A stretch of DNA of 64,000 nt from Oleisolibacter albus (GTDB taxonomy: Bacteria > Pseudomonadota > Alphaproteobacteria > Azospirillales > Azospirillaceae). The stretch spans positions 124,001-188,000 of the forward strand of contig NZ_QGNJ01000008.1 of NCBI RefSeq assembly GCF_003336875.1, in the 5' to 3' direction. A program made the translations under genes and the position numbers. Each line of letters starts with the position of its first letter. Positions within the stretch are counted from its first letter, which is position 1. The notes under the pieces were generated by a model that was not told the DNA's origin, did no database searches, and saw nothing but the letters and a program-made list of their open reading frames with translations. This document shows positions 1 through 8,894 of the stretch, one piece after another.

Positions 1-88
1 GGATGCGGTCGGCCAGATTGGTCCCGATGAACCCGGCGCCGCCGGTGATCAACACGGGGCGGTCGCGCCCTTGCGCATCCACACTCAT
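1..88 (-). CDS. NAD-dependent epimerase/dehydratase family protein, N-terminal fragment
   Basis: Only the first 29 codons lie inside the window; the gene continues beyond base 1. The N-terminus reads VLITGGAGFIGTN, the glycine-rich Rossmann NAD(P)-binding loop of extended SDR enzymes such as nucleotide-sugar epimerases and dehydratases. The start ATG (88-86) overlaps the stop TGA (87-85) of the upstream epimerase gene in an ATGA arrangement, so the two are probably translationally coupled and act in one sugar-nucleotide pathway. The substrate cannot be judged from this fragment. Confidence 0.85.
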   Translation of the reverse strand, partial: MSVDAQGRDRPVLITGGAGFIGTNLADRI

Positions 89-1200
89 ACCGTCAGCCCC
101 CGCATGGCCAGTTCCCTGGCCGCTTCCTCGACGCGGTCGATGGCGATCTGGCCGGACAGCCAGTCGGCCAGGTCGGCCAGTCCCCGATCCAGATCCATCT
201 GCGGCGCATAGCCCAGCAGTGCCTGCGCCTTGCCGATATCGGCGAAGCAATGGCGGATGTCGCCGACGCGGAAACGGCCGGTGATCTCCGGCCCCAGATC
301 GGGGCGCCCGACCGTGGCGGCGATGCGCTCACCAAGATCCCGGATGGCGATGGCCTGGCCGCTGCCCACATTGATGGCCGCACCGGCCGCAGCCGGCTTG
401 TCCAGCGCCAGCATGCAGGCGCGCGTCACGTCCTTCACATGCACGAAGTCGCGCATCTGGCGGCCATCCTCGAACACCAGCGGGCGCTTGCCGTTCAGCA
501 GCCGCGACCCGAAGATGGCCAGGACCCCGGTATAGGGGTTCGACAGGGCCTGGCGCGGGCCATAGACATTGAAGAAGCGCAGCGCGGTGGTCGGGATGCC
601 GTAGGCCGCCCCCACCAGCAGGCATTGCCGCTCCTGCACATATTTGTTCAGCGCGTAGATGGAAGCCAGCGCCGGCTGCTTGCCCTCCGGCGTCGGCACC
701 GGGGTGAGCGCCTGCCCGTCCGCAGCGCGGATCTCCCAGTCGCCGCGCTCCAGCCGGTCGCGCGGGCGCTCGCCGGCGGGCACGCTGTCCCCGGCCGGCC
801 CGTGATACAGCCCCTCGCCATAGATGCTCATGCTGGAGGCGACCACCAGACGTTCCACCGGGCGCTTGATCAGCGCCTCCAGCAGCACGGCCGTCCCCAG
901 GTCGTTGACCCCGGTATAGTCGGCCACCTGGTACATGCTCTGGCCGACACCGACCATGGCGGCGAAGTGATAGACGACATCGGCGCCCTGCAGCGCCCGC
1001 GCCACGGCAGCCGGGTCGCGCACATCGCCCACCTGCAGCTCCACCCGGAGATCAAGATAGGCGGGGCGGCCGCCTTCGGGATGAACCTGCGGCAACAGGC
1101 AATCGAGAACACGCACCGTGTGGCCGGCGGCCAACAAATCATCGGCCAGATGCGACCCAATGAAACCGGCGCCACCTGTGATAAGGATCGTCTTCGCCAT
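85..1200 (-). CDS. NAD-dependent epimerase/dehydratase (extended SDR, UDP-glucose 4-epimerase-like)
   Basis: The 371-residue cytoplasmic protein has the SDR cofactor loop GGAGFIGS at residues 9-16, a serine-rich strand (ASSMSIYGEG, residues 121-130) and the catalytic pair Tyr182-Lys186 in YALNK. NVYGPRQ and a C-terminal DIRHCFADIGKA-like segment are typical of UDP-sugar epimerases and dehydratases. An insertion of about 45 residues (roughly 132-178) lies between the serine strand and the YxxxK motif and is longer than in plain GalE. A GAGGAA ribosome-binding site lies 5 bases before the ATG. It overlaps the next gene by 4 bases, suggesting an operon of sugar-nucleotide genes for polysaccharide or glycan synthesis. 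The exact substrate is not assignable from sequence alone. Confidence 0.9.
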   Translation of the reverse strand: MAKTILITGGAGFIGSHLADDLLAAGHTVRVLDCLLPQVHPEGGRPAYLDLRVELQVGDVRDPAAVARALQGADVVYHFAAMVGVGQSMYQVADYTGVNDLGTAVLLEALIKRPVERLVVASSMSIYGEGLYHGPAGDSVPAGERPRDRLERGDWEIRAADGQALTPVPTPEGKQPALASIYALNKYVQERQCLLVGAAYGIPTTALRFFNVYGPRQALSNPYTGVLAIFGSRLLNGKRPLVFEDGRQMRDFVHVKDVTRACMLALDKPAAAGAAINVGSGQAIAIRDLGERIAATVGRPDLGPEITGRFRVGDIRHCFADIGKAQALLGYAPQMDLDRGLADLADWLSGQIAIDRVEEAARELAMRGLTV

Positions 1201-1580
1201 GTATTCCTCGGATCTCCGACGTGGCCGTTTTCAAGAAAAGCCGTGATGATCGGTGGATCAACTGGCTCGCCCGGCCCGCGGCGGAGGCGGGCAAACGGCA
1301 AGGTCAGGGTGGTGGCGGGCAATGTTTCGTTTCGAAAGGTATGTACGCCCGTAAACGTCGGCTCTCCCTGATGGTTCCGGGACAGCTTCATCATCTATTC
1401 ACAACCGGCCTTTTGGAGAGGGGTAGCCCCCCAACGGGCCGGAGCGGACCAGTCCGGCCGCGGCGGCGGAACAGGCGCGACGGATAAACACTTGCGCCGG
1501 CCCGGCCGCCTGCGCTGCTGTTGATCCCCTTGGCCGTGGAACACCCGACGGCCCATATGCAACGCAGGGAAAGCCCGCTA
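1201..1580. other. Divergent intergenic region without a gene
   Basis: This 380-base stretch separates the minus-strand epimerase from the plus-strand PLP enzyme and must carry promoters for both. I see no convincing -35/-10 pair, no SAM-II-like pseudoknot and no coding frame with a good ribosome-binding site. The final 60 bases are open in the frame of the downstream enzyme, which could therefore start earlier, at TTG 1521 or ATG 1557. Confidence 0.5.
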
Positions 1581-2723
1581 ATGACCGTGGAACAGGGGCA
1601 GTCACCCGAAACCTGGCTCGCCCGGGCGCTGGGCAGCCATGATGCGGAAACCCACGGGGTGGTGCCCGGCATCCATCCCGCGACCACGTTCCTGCGCGGC
1701 GGTGACCTGACCTATCCCGGGCTGGTCTATGCCCGCCCGGCCAACCCCACCTTCGCCACGCCCGAAGCCTTGCTGTCGAAACTCGAGGGGGCGGCGGAAT
1801 CGTTGCTGTTCGGGTCCGGCATGGCGGCGGCCACGGCGGTGTTCCAGGCCCTGCAGCCGGGCGACCATGTAGTGGCGCCCAAGGTCATGTACTGGGCGTT
1901 GCGCCGCTGGCTGAAGCAGTTCTGCGCCCACTGGGGCCTGGGCCTCGATCTGGTGGACATGACCGACAGCGACGCCATCGCCGCCGCGGTGCGGCCGGGC
2001 CGGACGCGCATCGTCTGGGTGGAGACGCCGGCCAATCCCACCTGGGACATCACCGACCTCGCCGCCGCCGCCGACATCGCCCATCGGGCCGGCGCCCGGC
2101 TGGTCGTCGATAATACGGTGCCCACGCCGCTGCTGACCCGCCCCATCGAGCACGGGGCCGACATCGTCATGCATGCCGCCACCAAATATCTCAACGGACA
2201 CAGCGACGTGTTGATGGGCACGCTGTCGGTGGCGACGCCGGACGCGTTCTGGCAGCGCATCCGCGGCGTGCGCGGCGATCTGGGCGGCATTCCCGGCCCG
2301 TTCGAAGCCTGGCTGCTGCTGCGCGGCATGCGGACCCTGGCCCTGCGGGTGGACAAGGCCTGTGCCAACGCCCAGGCCGTGGCCGAGCATTTCCACGGCC
2401 ATCCCCGCAGCGCCGGCATCCTCTACCCCGGTCTGCCGGATCATCCGGGCCACGGCATCGCCGCCCGGCAGATGCGGGGCGGCTTCGGCGGCATGCTGTC
2501 GCTGCGGGTGGCCGGCGGTGAAGCGGCCGCCGTCCGGGCGGCGGCGCGATTGCAGCTCTGGACCCGGGCCACATCGCTGGGCGGGGTTGAAAGTCTGGTG
2601 GAACACCGGGCCTCGGTGGAGGGGCCGGACAGCCCGTGCCCACCGGACCTGCTGCGCCTGTCCTGCGGCATCGAATCTGCCGCCGACCTCATCGCCGATC
2701 TGGAACAGGCCCTGGCGCCTTAG
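1581..2723 (+). CDS. metC: Cystathionine beta-lyase / Cys-Met metabolism PLP-dependent enzyme
   Basis: This 380-residue enzyme belongs to the Cys/Met metabolism PLP family (fold type I), whose members cleave or form cystathionine-type thioethers. Visible family marks are the FGSGMAA phosphate-binding turn, VETPANPTWDI, the cofactor-pairing aspartate in VVDNTV (Asp177) and the Schiff-base lysine in ATKYLNGHSD (Lys202). The C-terminus contains the SLGGVESL motif that supports beta-lyase over gamma-synthase. ATG 1581 is chosen because AGGGAA lies about a dozen bases upstream; in-frame TTG 1521 and ATG 1557 are alternatives. No other methionine genes are adjacent, so the symbol is by family resemblance. 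Related members with the same fold (gamma-synthase, methionine gamma-lyase) cannot be excluded. Confidence 0.85.
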   Translation: MTVEQGQSPETWLARALGSHDAETHGVVPGIHPATTFLRGGDLTYPGLVYARPANPTFATPEALLSKLEGAAESLLFGSGMAAATAVFQALQPGDHVVAPKVMYWALRRWLKQFCAHWGLGLDLVDMTDSDAIAAAVRPGRTRIVWVETPANPTWDITDLAAAADIAHRAGARLVVDNTVPTPLLTRPIEHGADIVMHAATKYLNGHSDVLMGTLSVATPDAFWQRIRGVRGDLGGIPGPFEAWLLLRGMRTLALRVDKACANAQAVAEHFHGHPRSAGILYPGLPDHPGHGIAARQMRGGFGGMLSLRVAGGEAAAVRAAARLQLWTRATSLGGVESLVEHRASVEGPDSPCPPDLLRLSCGIESAADLIADLEQALAP

Positions 2724-2753
2724 CAACACGCGCGGAGCGCATCGCCTGCGCCG

Positions 2754-3224
2754 TCACGGCTGCATCAGCAGGTCCAGCTTGGTCATGAAGGGCACCACCG
2801 CGGCGCGGTCTTTCTCGGTTTCCGCGGCCAGGACGGCCAGATCGGTCCGTTGCAGCCGGACCAGCGCCATCATCTCCGAGCGCTGTTCCGGTGTCAGGCT
2901 GCGGTCGGCGGCCAGCCTCGTGGCCGCCTTGGCGGCATCCAGGGGCGCACCGCCGCGCCGTTCCATCTGATACGCGGCCAGGATGCGCTGTCCGATGACA
3001 CGCCAGCGCTGGGCATTGAAACCATGATGATCGAGAACATCGGGCGCCGCCGCCGCCAGGGCCGGCAACTGTCCCGGAGCATGGATCGATGGCAGATCCG
3101 GCCGGGCCGCCATCTCCTCCGCCGCGGCGATGAAGCGCGCCACCTCCTGCGCCGGCAACGGATCGCGGGCGAAATCAGGGGCGGACAGGATGACAAACAA
3201 CGACAACAGGATCGCCGTGCGCAT
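2754..3224 (-). CDS. Exported protein of unknown function
   Basis: The predicted 156-residue protein begins with a short signal peptide (MRTAILLSLFVILSAPDFA). A mostly helical mature part follows, rich in Ala, Arg and Leu, ending in FMTKLDLLMQP. No cysteines or catalytic motif stand out. An alternative ATG at 3242 adds six residues before the hydrophobic stretch; 3224 gives the more typical signal peptide. It is convergent with the PLP enzyme, with a 30-base gap. I do not recognise the family; an envelope location is inferred from the leader only. Confidence 0.7.
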   Translation of the reverse strand: MRTAILLSLFVILSAPDFARDPLPAQEVARFIAAAEEMAARPDLPSIHAPGQLPALAAAAPDVLDHHGFNAQRWRVIGQRILAAYQMERRGGAPLDAAKAATRLAADRSLTPEQRSEMMALVRLQRTDLAVLAAETEKDRAAVVPFMTKLDLLMQP

Positions 3225-3767
3225 CTTCGAACCGGGGAGCATGAGGGCACAGTTTTGTACTCTATCCCCCGAAGGGTTACTACCGTTCTAACGGCGCCGT
3301 TCCGGTGGATTCAGCGTTTCGTCGCCGATTTTCAAAGAAATTTTAATATTCTCCGCTCCCTTTCCCGGTATGGACACACGGACAGGCCAAATGCAGGGGA
3401 TTACAAGGGGATGGCAGCAGCGCTGAACAGCCGGCCATAGCCCCGGTTCCACCGGCCAGAGGATGAGTCCGGGCCGTGCAAACGGCGAATCGACGGGACG
3501 GAGTCACGGGCCTGACCGGGATCGACGGCGACCATACCGGTTCGCCGCCCGCCCGTGCGGGAGGTCGCCCGGAAGCCTCGTTGCCGCCCCTGTCATTGTC
3601 CGCCACCGGCCCGCCCTTGTCCGGTTGCAGGGTCCGGTTTCGTGAATTTTCGACGGCAACCGCCGGCGGAAATGAGGTTTCCCTGAGCCGTCCCTTGGAT
3701 CGACCTTGCAAGGCGCCCGGCAAGGGCCTAGGGTCCCCTCGCCAGTGTAGAGGGGGATTCTACTTCC
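3225..3767. other. Long intergenic region, no gene seen
   Basis: About 540 bases lie between two divergently transcribed exported-protein genes. Open frames exist on both strands but lack ribosome-binding sites and family resemblance. The only compositional landmark is an AT-rich stretch near 3328-3352 (contains TTTTAATATT) in otherwise GC-rich DNA, a plausible promoter zone. No terminator, riboswitch or RNA fold was recognised. Confidence 0.5.
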
Positions 3768-5096
3768 GTGGTTCGGTCCGTTTCGCGTCCGCTCGTGCGC
3801 CTGCTGCTTGCCGGTGCCGCGTTCACTCTGGCGGGGCAAGCCGCCGCCCAGTCATCCAGCAACACCGGTGCCGCCGGAACCGTGCAGCAGCCGTCCGCCC
3901 CTGCGGGTGGCGGGCTGATCCTGCCGGGTCAGGTGCAGACCGGACCGGCCGGATCGCCGGCCGCCGGCACCATCGCCCCGCGGCCCCAGCAGGCCCCGAC
4001 CGCGGCACCTGCTCCGCAGCAGCCGGCCCAGGCAGCGCCGCAGCAGCAGCCGTCGGCCCAGCCGGCCGCCGCACCGAAGGCGCCGGGCAAGCCCGCGGCA
4101 CCGAAGGGCGCCTGGCAGGTGGGTCCGCAGGTCTTCACCGACGGCAGCTTCAAGCTCTGTGCCGCCGGTGTCGAATTCGACAACAACCTGCACCTGCTGC
4201 TGCTGCAGAATCCGGAAAAGCACACCAACATGGTGCTGGGCGTCCCTGGCGCCCGCATGCCACCCGGCCGGCAGCTGAAGGTCAAGCTGACCGTCGATGG
4301 CAAGAACAAAATCACACGGGAACAGCCGGCTGTGGTCAGCCAGCCCGAGGCCATCACCATCGGCCTGGGCAATGACGCCGAGCTGCTGAAGGCGCTGTCC
4401 AACGGCAGCGCGCTGATCGTGGAAGTGCCCGGCGACACCGCCAGCTTCCAGCTGAAGGGCACCACCAAGGCCCTGTCCGATCTGTCCACCTGCGTCGATC
4501 AGGCCAAGGCCGGCACGCTGAAGCTGCCGCCCTCCCCGATCCCGGTGATCGATGAGGATCTGGCCAAGATGCTGGTCAAAGCCGGTCTGCAGGATGCGCG
4601 GGCCATCCCCGTCGACAAGCTGCCGCCGCAGCAGCGTCCGGGTGATTACGCCTGGCAGCTGGGTGACAAGGTTCTGGGGTCCGTCCGCGGCTTCCCCGTG
4701 GGCGAGGAGGCCGGCGATTTCGCCGCCGTCACCCAGAAATACATGGATCAGCTGAAGGCCAGCTGCGAGGGCACCTTCACCCCGACCCTGGGCCAGATCG
4801 AGACGGTGCCGGCCTATCAGGTCCGCAACGTGTCCGCCCAGTGCGAGGCCAAGGAAGGCAAGATCTATGTCTCCATGGTCCTGCAGTTCATCCCCATTCC
4901 CAAGCAGCCGGGCCAGGACAAGGAAGTCCGCCTGCTGACCGTCTTCACGCATGAGACGGTGGAAGCGGAGAAGGCCAAGGCCGACTCGGCCAGCCAGGGC
5001 ATCCTCAAGGTGCTGAAGGAAAAGGGTAAGCAGCCTCTGGCCCAGCCGGGTCAGGCCCAGGATGGCAAGGCGCCGGCCAAGCCCGCCGGCAAGTAA
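3768..5096 (+). CDS. Exported protein with Ala/Pro/Gln-rich linker, unknown function
   Basis: The 442-residue protein starts at GTG with GAGGGGG about 12 bases upstream. Residues 1-28 form a signal peptide ending AAAQS. Residues 30-115 are a low-complexity Ala/Pro/Gln linker. The folded part begins near GAWQVGPQVF and contains cysteines spaced through an invasion-associated-locus-B-like segment (FKLCAAG, LSTCVDQ). A second half (about 255-410) has Cys residues in KASCEGTF and VSAQCEAKEG. The tail is again Lys/Pro/Ala rich. This pattern suggests a periplasmic protein with disulfides, tethered or spaced by disordered ends. The IalB resemblance is weak and is my inference. A strong hairpin terminator follows 25 bases after the stop. 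Confidence 0.75.
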   Translation: MVRSVSRPLVRLLLAGAAFTLAGQAAAQSSSNTGAAGTVQQPSAPAGGGLILPGQVQTGPAGSPAAGTIAPRPQQAPTAAPAPQQPAQAAPQQQPSAQPAAAPKAPGKPAAPKGAWQVGPQVFTDGSFKLCAAGVEFDNNLHLLLLQNPEKHTNMVLGVPGARMPPGRQLKVKLTVDGKNKITREQPAVVSQPEAITIGLGNDAELLKALSNGSALIVEVPGDTASFQLKGTTKALSDLSTCVDQAKAGTLKLPPSPIPVIDEDLAKMLVKAGLQDARAIPVDKLPPQQRPGDYAWQLGDKVLGSVRGFPVGEEAGDFAAVTQKYMDQLKASCEGTFTPTLGQIETVPAYQVRNVSAQCEAKEGKIYVSMVLQFIPIPKQPGQDKEVRLLTVFTHETVEAEKAKADSASQGILKVLKEKGKQPLAQPGQAQDGKAPAKPAGK

Positions 5097-5120
5097 CAGC
5101 CGGTTCCATCGCAGGATCGA

Positions 5121-5147
5121 CGGCCGGGCGGCAACGCCCGGCCGTTT
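5121..5147 (+). terminator. Intrinsic terminator after the exported protein gene
   Basis: A perfect 10-base-pair stem (CGGCCGGGCG with CGCCCGGCCG) closed by a GCAA tetraloop is followed by TTT. It lies just after the stop at 5096 and before glgE. Confidence 0.75.
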
Positions 5148-5245
5148 GCGTAATGGGCGACTTTTCCGTGCCTGCGCGGGGAACAGGGGGCCGGTCCAAG
5201 GGGTTGAGACAAAGCTCCTTTCCCCTTCTGTCCATGGGACGGACC

Positions 5246-8200
5246 ATGTCTGATGCCGCGCTCGCCCGCCCCTTCCCCCCCGAAGCCGCGGCGCCGTCGC
5301 CGCAGGGGGCGCCGGGACCGGGTCCCCGCATCTACAACCTGTTCCCCCTGCTGCTCGGTCCCATCGGCGGCTGGTCCCGGCATCTTCCGCGGATCGCCGG
5401 CATGGGCTTCGACTGGATCTATCTGAACCCGATCCAGTATCCCGGCTTCTCCGGCAGCCTGTATGCGGTGAAGGATTATTGGCGCCTGCATGACCGGGTG
5501 CGGGGCGATACGGACGAGGATGCGGATTCGCTGCTGCGCCGGTTCCACGCCGACGCCGCGGCACACGGCCTGTCGGTGATGCTGGATCTGGTGGTGAACC
5601 ACACCGCCAAGGATGCCGTCCTGGTGCAGGAGCATCCCGACTGGTTCCGGCGCGAGGCGGACGGCGAACTGCGCAGCCCCCGCGCCGTCGATCCCACCAA
5701 TCCGGCCAATGTCACGGTCTGGGGCGACCTGGCCGAGTTGGACTATGATCGTCCGGACTCGCGTGAGGGGCTGATCCGGACCTTTGCCCACTGGGTCCGG
5801 CATCAGGTCGAGCTGGGGGCCAAGGGCTTCCGCTGCGATGCGGCCTATCAGGTGCCGGCGGGGGTCTGGCGCGCCCTGATCGAGGCGGGGCGCAGCATCG
5901 ATCCCGAGGTGAAGTTCTTCGCCGAAACGCTGGGCTGCACGCCGCATCAGGTGACGGATCTGGCCGATGCCGGCTTCGACTACATCTTCAACAGCGTGAA
6001 ATGGTGGGACCTCAGGCAGGACTGGTTCATCGACCAGTACAACCTGTTCCGCACCATCGCCCCCTCCATCGCCTTCCCCGAAAGTCATGATACCGAGCGG
6101 CTGGCGGCGGAAGTGGGGAGCGACGATCCCCGCCGGCTGGCCGCCATCGCCAAGATGCGCTACCTGCTGGCGGCCTCCATCAGCAGCGGGGTGATGATCC
6201 CCGCCGGGTTCGAGTACGGCTTCACCCGCAAGCTGGACGTGGTCGATAGCCGGCCGGAGGATTGGGAGGCCGAGGCCGCGCGTCCCCGCCTGGACCTGTC
6301 CGGCTTCATCGCCGATGTCAACGCCATGAAGGCGGCGGTCCCGGCCCTCAATGGCGAGGGTCCGATGGCGCGGCTCAGCCCGCCCGGCAACAGCATCACC
6401 ATCCTGCTGCGCCGCGACCCGGCCGGCGGGGGCGCGGCACTGCTGCTGGTCAACACCGATGAAACCCGCAGCCGGACCGTCGATCCCGCCCCCCTCCTCG
6501 TTGCTGCAGGCGGACTGTCTTTCCGCGATGTCACGCCGGGCAAGACCCCGTCCGCCCTGGTTCCCGGCCAGCCGCTGACCCTGGAGCCGCTGGAACTGCG
6601 TGTCCTGCGCGGAGAGACCAGCCTGACGCGGCGGGAGCCCAGCCACGAGCAATCGCTGGAACGCCTGCACGCGCTGGCCGCGTCCAGGGTGGCCATCGAG
6701 GATGTCTACCCGGCTGTCGATGCCGGACGCTTCCCGGCCAAACGGGTGGTCGGCGACCTGCTGGAGGTGTGGGCCGACATCTTCTGCGACGGTCATGACC
6801 GGATCGCCGCCTGCGTCCAGGCCCGGGTCCAGGGGGAGGAGGGCTGGATCGAGGCGCCGATGGCGCTGATCGACAATGACCGCTGGCATGGCCGGCTGCC
6901 GCTGGACCGCAATGCCCGGTGGGAGTACCGGATCGAGGCGTGGCGCGATCTCTGGGCCAGCTGGCGCTCCGGCATCGGCAAGAAGCGGGATGCCGGTCGC
7001 GACATCGCCCTGGAACTGGTGGAGGGCCGCCGCTTGCTGGAAACGGCGGTGGACAAGGCCGAGGGACGGGCCAGAACCACACTGGCGGCCCATCTCGACC
7101 ATGTGCGGGCCGTACCGGACTGGGACAAGGACCGCGCCTATGCGCTGCTGACGGCGGAAACGCTGGCGGCGGACATGGCCCGGTTCGGCGTGCGCACCAA
7201 CCGCACCTGGTCGCGGACCTTCGATCTGGTGGTGGACCGGACGGCCGCCCGTTTCAGCAGCTGGTACGAGCTGTTTCCCCGCTCCATGAGCGATGATCCC
7301 GGACGCCATGGCACCTTCGACGACGTCATCGCCAAGCTGCCCTATGTCCGGGACATGGGGTTCGACGTTCTGTATTTCCCGCCCATCCATCCCATCGGCC
7401 GCAGCCACCGCAAGGGCCGCAACAACAGCCTGACTGCCGGCCCCGACGATCCCGGCAGCCCCTATGCCATCGGATCGGATGAGGGCGGCCACGATGCCGT
7501 GCATCCCCAGCTCGGCACGCTGGAGGATTTCCAGCGGCTGGTGGCCGCGGCACGCCGGCACGGGCTGGAGATCGCCTTGGATTTCGCCATCCAGTGCAGC
7601 CCCGACCACCCCTGGATCAGACAGCACCCGGACTGGTTCGACTGGCGCCCGGACGGCACCATCGCCTATGCCGAGAACCCGCCGAAAAAGTACGAGGACA
7701 TCGTCAATGTCCATTTCTACCGCGACGCCCTTCCTTCCTTGTGGCTCACCCTGCGGGACGTGGTGCTGTTCTGGGTGGAGCAGGGTGTGCGGATCTTCCG
7801 CGTGGACAATCCCCACACCAAGCCCCTTCCCTTCTGGGAATGGATGATCCGCGAGGTCCAGGACCGGCACCCCGATACCATCTTCCTGGCCGAAGCCTTC
7901 ACCCGGCCCAAGATGATGAAGCGGCTGGCCAAGGCGGGCTTCACCCAGAGCTACACCTACTTCACCTGGCGCCGTCACAAGCAGGAGATGACGGAGTATC
8001 TGGTGGAACTGACCCAGGGGCCGGCCAGGGAGTATTACCGGCCCAATTTCTTCGTGAACACGCCCGACATCAACCCGCCCTATCTCCACAGCGGCAATCC
8101 CGCCTGGTTCAAGGCGCGGGCCGTCCTGGCGGCGACCCTGTCCAGTGTCTGGGGCATGTATTCGGGGTTCGAGCTGTGCGATGGCACGCCGGTTCCCGGC

Positions 8201-8629
8201 AAGGAGGAATATCTCGACAGTGAGAAGTACGAGATCAGGGCGCTGGACTGGAATACTCCGCGGAATATCCGCGATTACATCCGCACGCTGAACCTGGCCC
8301 GGCAGCGCTTCCCGGCCCTGCAGCAGCTGACCAATCTCCGCTTCTACAACGCCTACAACGACCAGGTCCTCTATTACGGCAAGATGTCACCGGCCGGGGG
8401 AGAGATGATCCTGACCGCCGTCAACATGGTCCCGGATCAGGCCGTCCATCAGGTCTCCATCGAAGTGCCGGTCTGGGAGTTCGGCCTGCCCGACGACGGT
8501 GTGGTCGAGGTGGAGGATCTGTTCAGCGGCGCCCGCTGGTTCTGGTACGGCAAATGGCAGCAGATCACGCTGGACCCGGCGGTGAATCCCTGTGGCCTCT
8601 GGCGCATCACGCCCCCGCGTTCCGGCTGA
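5246..8629 (+). CDS. glgE: Maltose-1-phosphate maltosyltransferase GlgE with extra N-terminal GH13 (alpha-amylase) module
   Basis: GlgE transfers maltosyl units from alpha-maltose-1-phosphate to alpha-1,4-glucan. The 1127-residue protein is much longer than usual GlgE (about 650-700). Residues ~25-450 form a separate GH13 module with all catalytic positions: Asp198 in GFRCDAA, Glu227 in FFAETLG, His281-Asp282 in ESHDTE. Residues ~475-600 match the GlgE N-terminal DUF3416 region. The GlgE catalytic core follows, with ELFPRS, IHPIGRSHRKGRNN, nucleophile Asp854 in FRVDNPHTKP, acid/base Glu883 in AEAFTRP and Asp941 in NTPDINP. ATG 5246 is chosen; ATG 5234 and 5153 are in frame but the latter abuts the terminator. 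It heads the cluster with treS-mak and glgB. The N-terminal module may trim or extend glucan ends; this is inference. Confidence 0.92.
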   Translation: MSDAALARPFPPEAAAPSPQGAPGPGPRIYNLFPLLLGPIGGWSRHLPRIAGMGFDWIYLNPIQYPGFSGSLYAVKDYWRLHDRVRGDTDEDADSLLRRFHADAAAHGLSVMLDLVVNHTAKDAVLVQEHPDWFRREADGELRSPRAVDPTNPANVTVWGDLAELDYDRPDSREGLIRTFAHWVRHQVELGAKGFRCDAAYQVPAGVWRALIEAGRSIDPEVKFFAETLGCTPHQVTDLADAGFDYIFNSVKWWDLRQDWFIDQYNLFRTIAPSIAFPESHDTERLAAEVGSDDPRRLAAIAKMRYLLAASISSGVMIPAGFEYGFTRKLDVVDSRPEDWEAEAARPRLDLSGFIADVNAMKAAVPALNGEGPMARLSPPGNSITILLRRDPAGGGAALLLVNTDETRSRTVDPAPLLVAAGGLSFRDVTPGKTPSALVPGQPLTLEPLELRVLRGETSLTRREPSHEQSLERLHALAASRVAIEDVYPAVDAGRFPAKRVVGDLLEVWADIFCDGHDRIAACVQARVQGEEGWIEAPMALIDNDRWHGRLPLDRNARWEYRIEAWRDLWASWRSGIGKKRDAGRDIALELVEGRRLLETAVDKAEGRARTTLAAHLDHVRAVPDWDKDRAYALLTAETLAADMARFGVRTNRTWSRTFDLVVDRTAARFSSWYELFPRSMSDDPGRHGTFDDVIAKLPYVRDMGFDVLYFPPIHPIGRSHRKGRNNSLTAGPDDPGSPYAIGSDEGGHDAVHPQLGTLEDFQRLVAAARRHGLEIALDFAIQCSPDHPWIRQHPDWFDWRPDGTIAYAENPPKKYEDIVNVHFYRDALPSLWLTLRDVVLFWVEQGVRIFRVDNPHTKPLPFWEWMIREVQDRHPDTIFLAEAFTRPKMMKRLAKAGFTQSYTYFTWRRHKQEMTEYLVELTQGPAREYYRPNFFVNTPDINPPYLHSGNPAWFKARAVLAATLSSVWGMYSGFELCDGTPVPGKEEYLDSEKYEIRALDWNTPRNIRDYIRTLNLARQRFPALQQLTNLRFYNAYNDQVLYYGKMSPAGGEMILTAVNMVPDQAVHQVSIEVPVWEFGLPDDGVVEVEDLFSGARWFWYGKWQQITLDPAVNPCGLWRITPPRSG

Positions 8630-8894
8630 ATCACCGCTGTGGCCGGCACAAAACGGCAGGAGAAAAAGGTCGAAACGATATATTTACTGCGTCCGCACTA
8701 TGATTACCGCTTTCGTCACGGGTCCTGGCCATGCAAATGGCCGCCATCTCCAGGGATGTTACATTTTTCCGGCTGAAAACGTGTCTTGTGCGACACACCT
8801 TCTTGGTTCCCGGCGACCCTGTCGCTACCTCCCAATCGTGGTCGCATGACTCTGCGCGGGGTCTTCGCTAGAGTATGGTCGTGGAGTTTGAGCG

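Noticed and set aside
1349-1360. CGTAAACGTC upstream of the epimerase, resembling the MerR operator core
   Set aside because: It lacks the TTGACGT arm and the first A of the ACGT core, and lies far from lipid genes; coincidence is likelier.
1490-1580. Possible SAM-II riboswitch before the metC-like gene
   Set aside because: No pseudoknot pattern or conserved loop bases could be found in the leader.
3343-3723. 126-codon minus-strand frame upstream of the exported protein gene
   Set aside because: No ribosome-binding site, no recognisable domain, and Pro/Arg-rich composition typical of shadow frames.
5051-8089. A 1012-codon open frame antisense to glgE, and similar long frames antisense to treS-mak and smc
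   Set aside because: High GC leaves frames open on the opposite strand; the translations are rich in Arg, Gly and His without any domain, and the sense genes are unmistakable.
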